Source: Chloroflexi bacterium UBA6265 (GTDB lineage Bacteria > Chloroflexota > Chloroflexia > Thermomicrobiales > UBA6265). From it: DNA of 6,012 bases. Positions within the stretch are counted from its first letter, which is position 1; the number at the start of each line of letters is the position of its first letter. The stretch is taken from positions 2,533 through 8,544 of the forward strand of contig DJVD01000130.1 in assembly GCA_002440805.1 (NCBI GenBank), given 5' to 3'. The notes below the pieces were generated by a model, which worked only from the letters and a program-made list of their open reading frames with translations, did not search any database and was not told the DNA's origin. A program made the position numbers and the translations under genes. Shown piece by piece: positions 4,954 through 6,012 of the stretch.

Positions 4954-6012
4954 CTACACCGGCACGATCTGATCGTCGAGTTTTTTGGAACGCTTTGTAA
5001 TGATCTCCGGCGATTTCGCGCCGACGATCACCGTATCGTCGTGGCGGAATCCGCCAACACCGTAGATGTAAATGCCCGGTTCCGATGAATAGACTTCGTT
5101 TTCCTTGAAGGCCCGATGATTCACCGGCATATCGTCCGGGAACTCGTGGCCGCCAATACCAAGGCCATGGCCCGTACGGTGATTGATGTACTCGGCAAAT
5201 CCGGCTTTGTCGTACACCGCCGTAGCGGCGGCATCGGCACTGGACACGGTGTTCCCGGCAATCATCTGGGCAGCCGCCGCCTCGCAGGCTTCGGTAGCCG
5301 CCTCGAAGGCGCGCACCTGCACGTCGGATTTCGGCTTGCCAACAAAGAGGGTGCGCTCGTTCTCCACCACCAGGCCGTTGAGGCGCACGATGATGATGTT
5401 CACCACACCGGTGCCCACTTCGAAGGCTTCGGACGCTTCAGCGCCGGAACCATGCGGTGCCGACGACCATTTGCCTCCCGACGACCACAACCGAATCTCC
5501 ACCCGATCGTTGGGGAAGCGCTTGGCCCCCTCCTGCATCATCAGGGCAGCGATTTCGAAATCGTATGCCTTCACCAGTGCGCCTGGCTTCAGCAGTTCCA
5601 TGTACTTGTCCTGCCCCCAGTCGCTGAGCTTGGCGGCTTCGCGCATGATCTGCAGTTCTTCAGGATATTTCACTTCGCGCATGGCAATGAGGTAACGGGT
5701 GGCATCGGCCCAGGCCATCCCTGGCATGGCGATACGCATCAGCGGATGGGGGCCACCTTCGACGGCGATAGTGCCGCGGAAAATACCGAGGTCGCCAAGG
5801 CGAGTGGCGATGACCTCACCGAACTGATCTCGCGTCCAGGTGCGATTCACATTGGTGAGGTGCTCTCGATAGATGGTGTAGTCGGTGACATAGAGCGTCT
5901 TGCGCTCTTCGGCGAATTTGAGGTGATTCGTGCTGAGCTCGTTCATTACCAGGAAGGGGTCGCCCTCGCGCGGGAAGACGGCCGCAACCGGGCGCTCCCA
6001 TGGCTCCACATC
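4954..6012 (-). CDS. M24 / creatinase-fold (pita-bread) hydrolase, N-terminus beyond the right edge
   Basis: The frame is open through base 6012. The ATG at 6009 is preceded in frame by a GAT codon and sits inside the ERPVAAVFPREGDP block of the creatinase N-terminal domain, so the true start lies outside. Numbering from that Met, residues 1-115 belong to the N-terminal domain and about 116-351 form the pita-bread domain. Landmarks are APHG (H186), NGLVVENERTLFVGKP (211-226), HRTGHGLGIGGHEFP (277-291), SSEPGIYIYG (308-317) and GGFRHDDTVIV (319-329). Standard M24 metallopeptidases bind two metals with Asp, Asp, His, Glu, Glu. Here these positions read I205, E216, H281, E310 and D324, so a normal dimetal site is unlikely. 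Loss of the Asp ligands with ERTLF and a GGFR motif recalls creatinase, a metal-free member. It may therefore be a creatinase-like amidinohydrolase rather than a Xaa-Pro peptidase. The gene has its own terminator at 4886-4922. Confidence 0.9.
   Translation of the reverse strand, partial: DVEPWERPVAAVFPREGDPFLVMNELSTNHLKFAEERKTLYVTDYTIYREHLTNVNRTWTRDQFGEVIATRLGDLGIFRGTIAVEGGPHPLMRIAMPGMAWADATRYLIAMREVKYPEELQIMREAAKLSDWGQDKYMELLKPGALVKAYDFEIAALMMQEGAKRFPNDRVEIRLWSSGGKWSSAPHGSGAEASEAFEVGTGVVNIIIVRLNGLVVENERTLFVGKPKSDVQVRAFEAATEACEAAAAQMIAGNTVSSADAAATAVYDKAGFAEYINHRTGHGLGIGGHEFPDDMPVNHRAFKENEVYSSEPGIYIYGVGGFRHDDTVIVGAKSPEIITKRSKKLDDQIVPV

Noticed and set aside
4954..6009. Reading the ATG at 6009 as the true start of the M24 protein
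   Set aside because: The frame stays open to the window end, and the first residues fall in the middle of the creatinase N-terminal domain, so the gene is truncated by the window.

Overview
The window looks like bacterial chromosome of moderately high GC content (by eye somewhat under 60%). It is densely coding, with short or overlapping gene borders. The partial J-domain gene at the left edge, which pairs an N-terminal coiled coil with an HPD-containing J-domain, resembles proteins I associate with Chloroflexota (Chloroflexus or Thermomicrobia relatives). That is weak taxonomic evidence. I see no rRNA, tRNA, insertion sequence, CRISPR array or integrase.

Layout. On the minus strand at 1-773 is the N-terminal 257 codons of a coiled-coil/J-domain protein that runs off the left edge. 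A 122-nt divergent gap with two short dyads separates it from a plus-strand gene at 896-1450, a 184-aa membrane protein resembling the YdjM/DUF457 family. That gene converges on, and overlaps by 11 nt, the end of a minus-strand operon of three genes. In transcription order these are an MFS transporter (4758-3559), a ureohydrolase-family enzyme (3547-2591) and a second, paralogous MFS transporter (2591-1440). The borders are tight: an 11-nt gap in which a strong Shine-Dalgarno overlaps the upstream stop, then a TAATG stop/start overlap. Upstream of the operon, 4759-4953 holds an intrinsic terminator for the next gene, a candidate promoter, a tandem direct repeat and a near-palindrome suited to be an operator. 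The right end (4954-6012) is a minus-strand pita-bread (M24/creatinase-fold) hydrolase that lacks its N-terminus at the window edge.

How the genes may work together. The operon places one amidino/ureohydrolase-fold enzyme between two MosC/YbjJ-like MFS permeases, which suggests import or export plus hydrolysis of a small nitrogenous compound. The enzyme keeps the five Asp/His residues around the usual binuclear Mn site. It has replaced the sixth ligand (His to Asp), the usual catalytic His and the guanidinium-binding Glu, so arginine or agmatine is unlikely to be the substrate. The neighbouring M24 protein has lost the standard dimetal Asp ligands in a way that recalls creatinase (creatine to sarcosine plus urea). 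Two divergent hydrolases of C-N bonds beside two paralogous transporters make a plausible but unproven undescribed pathway for a guanidino- or amide-type compound.
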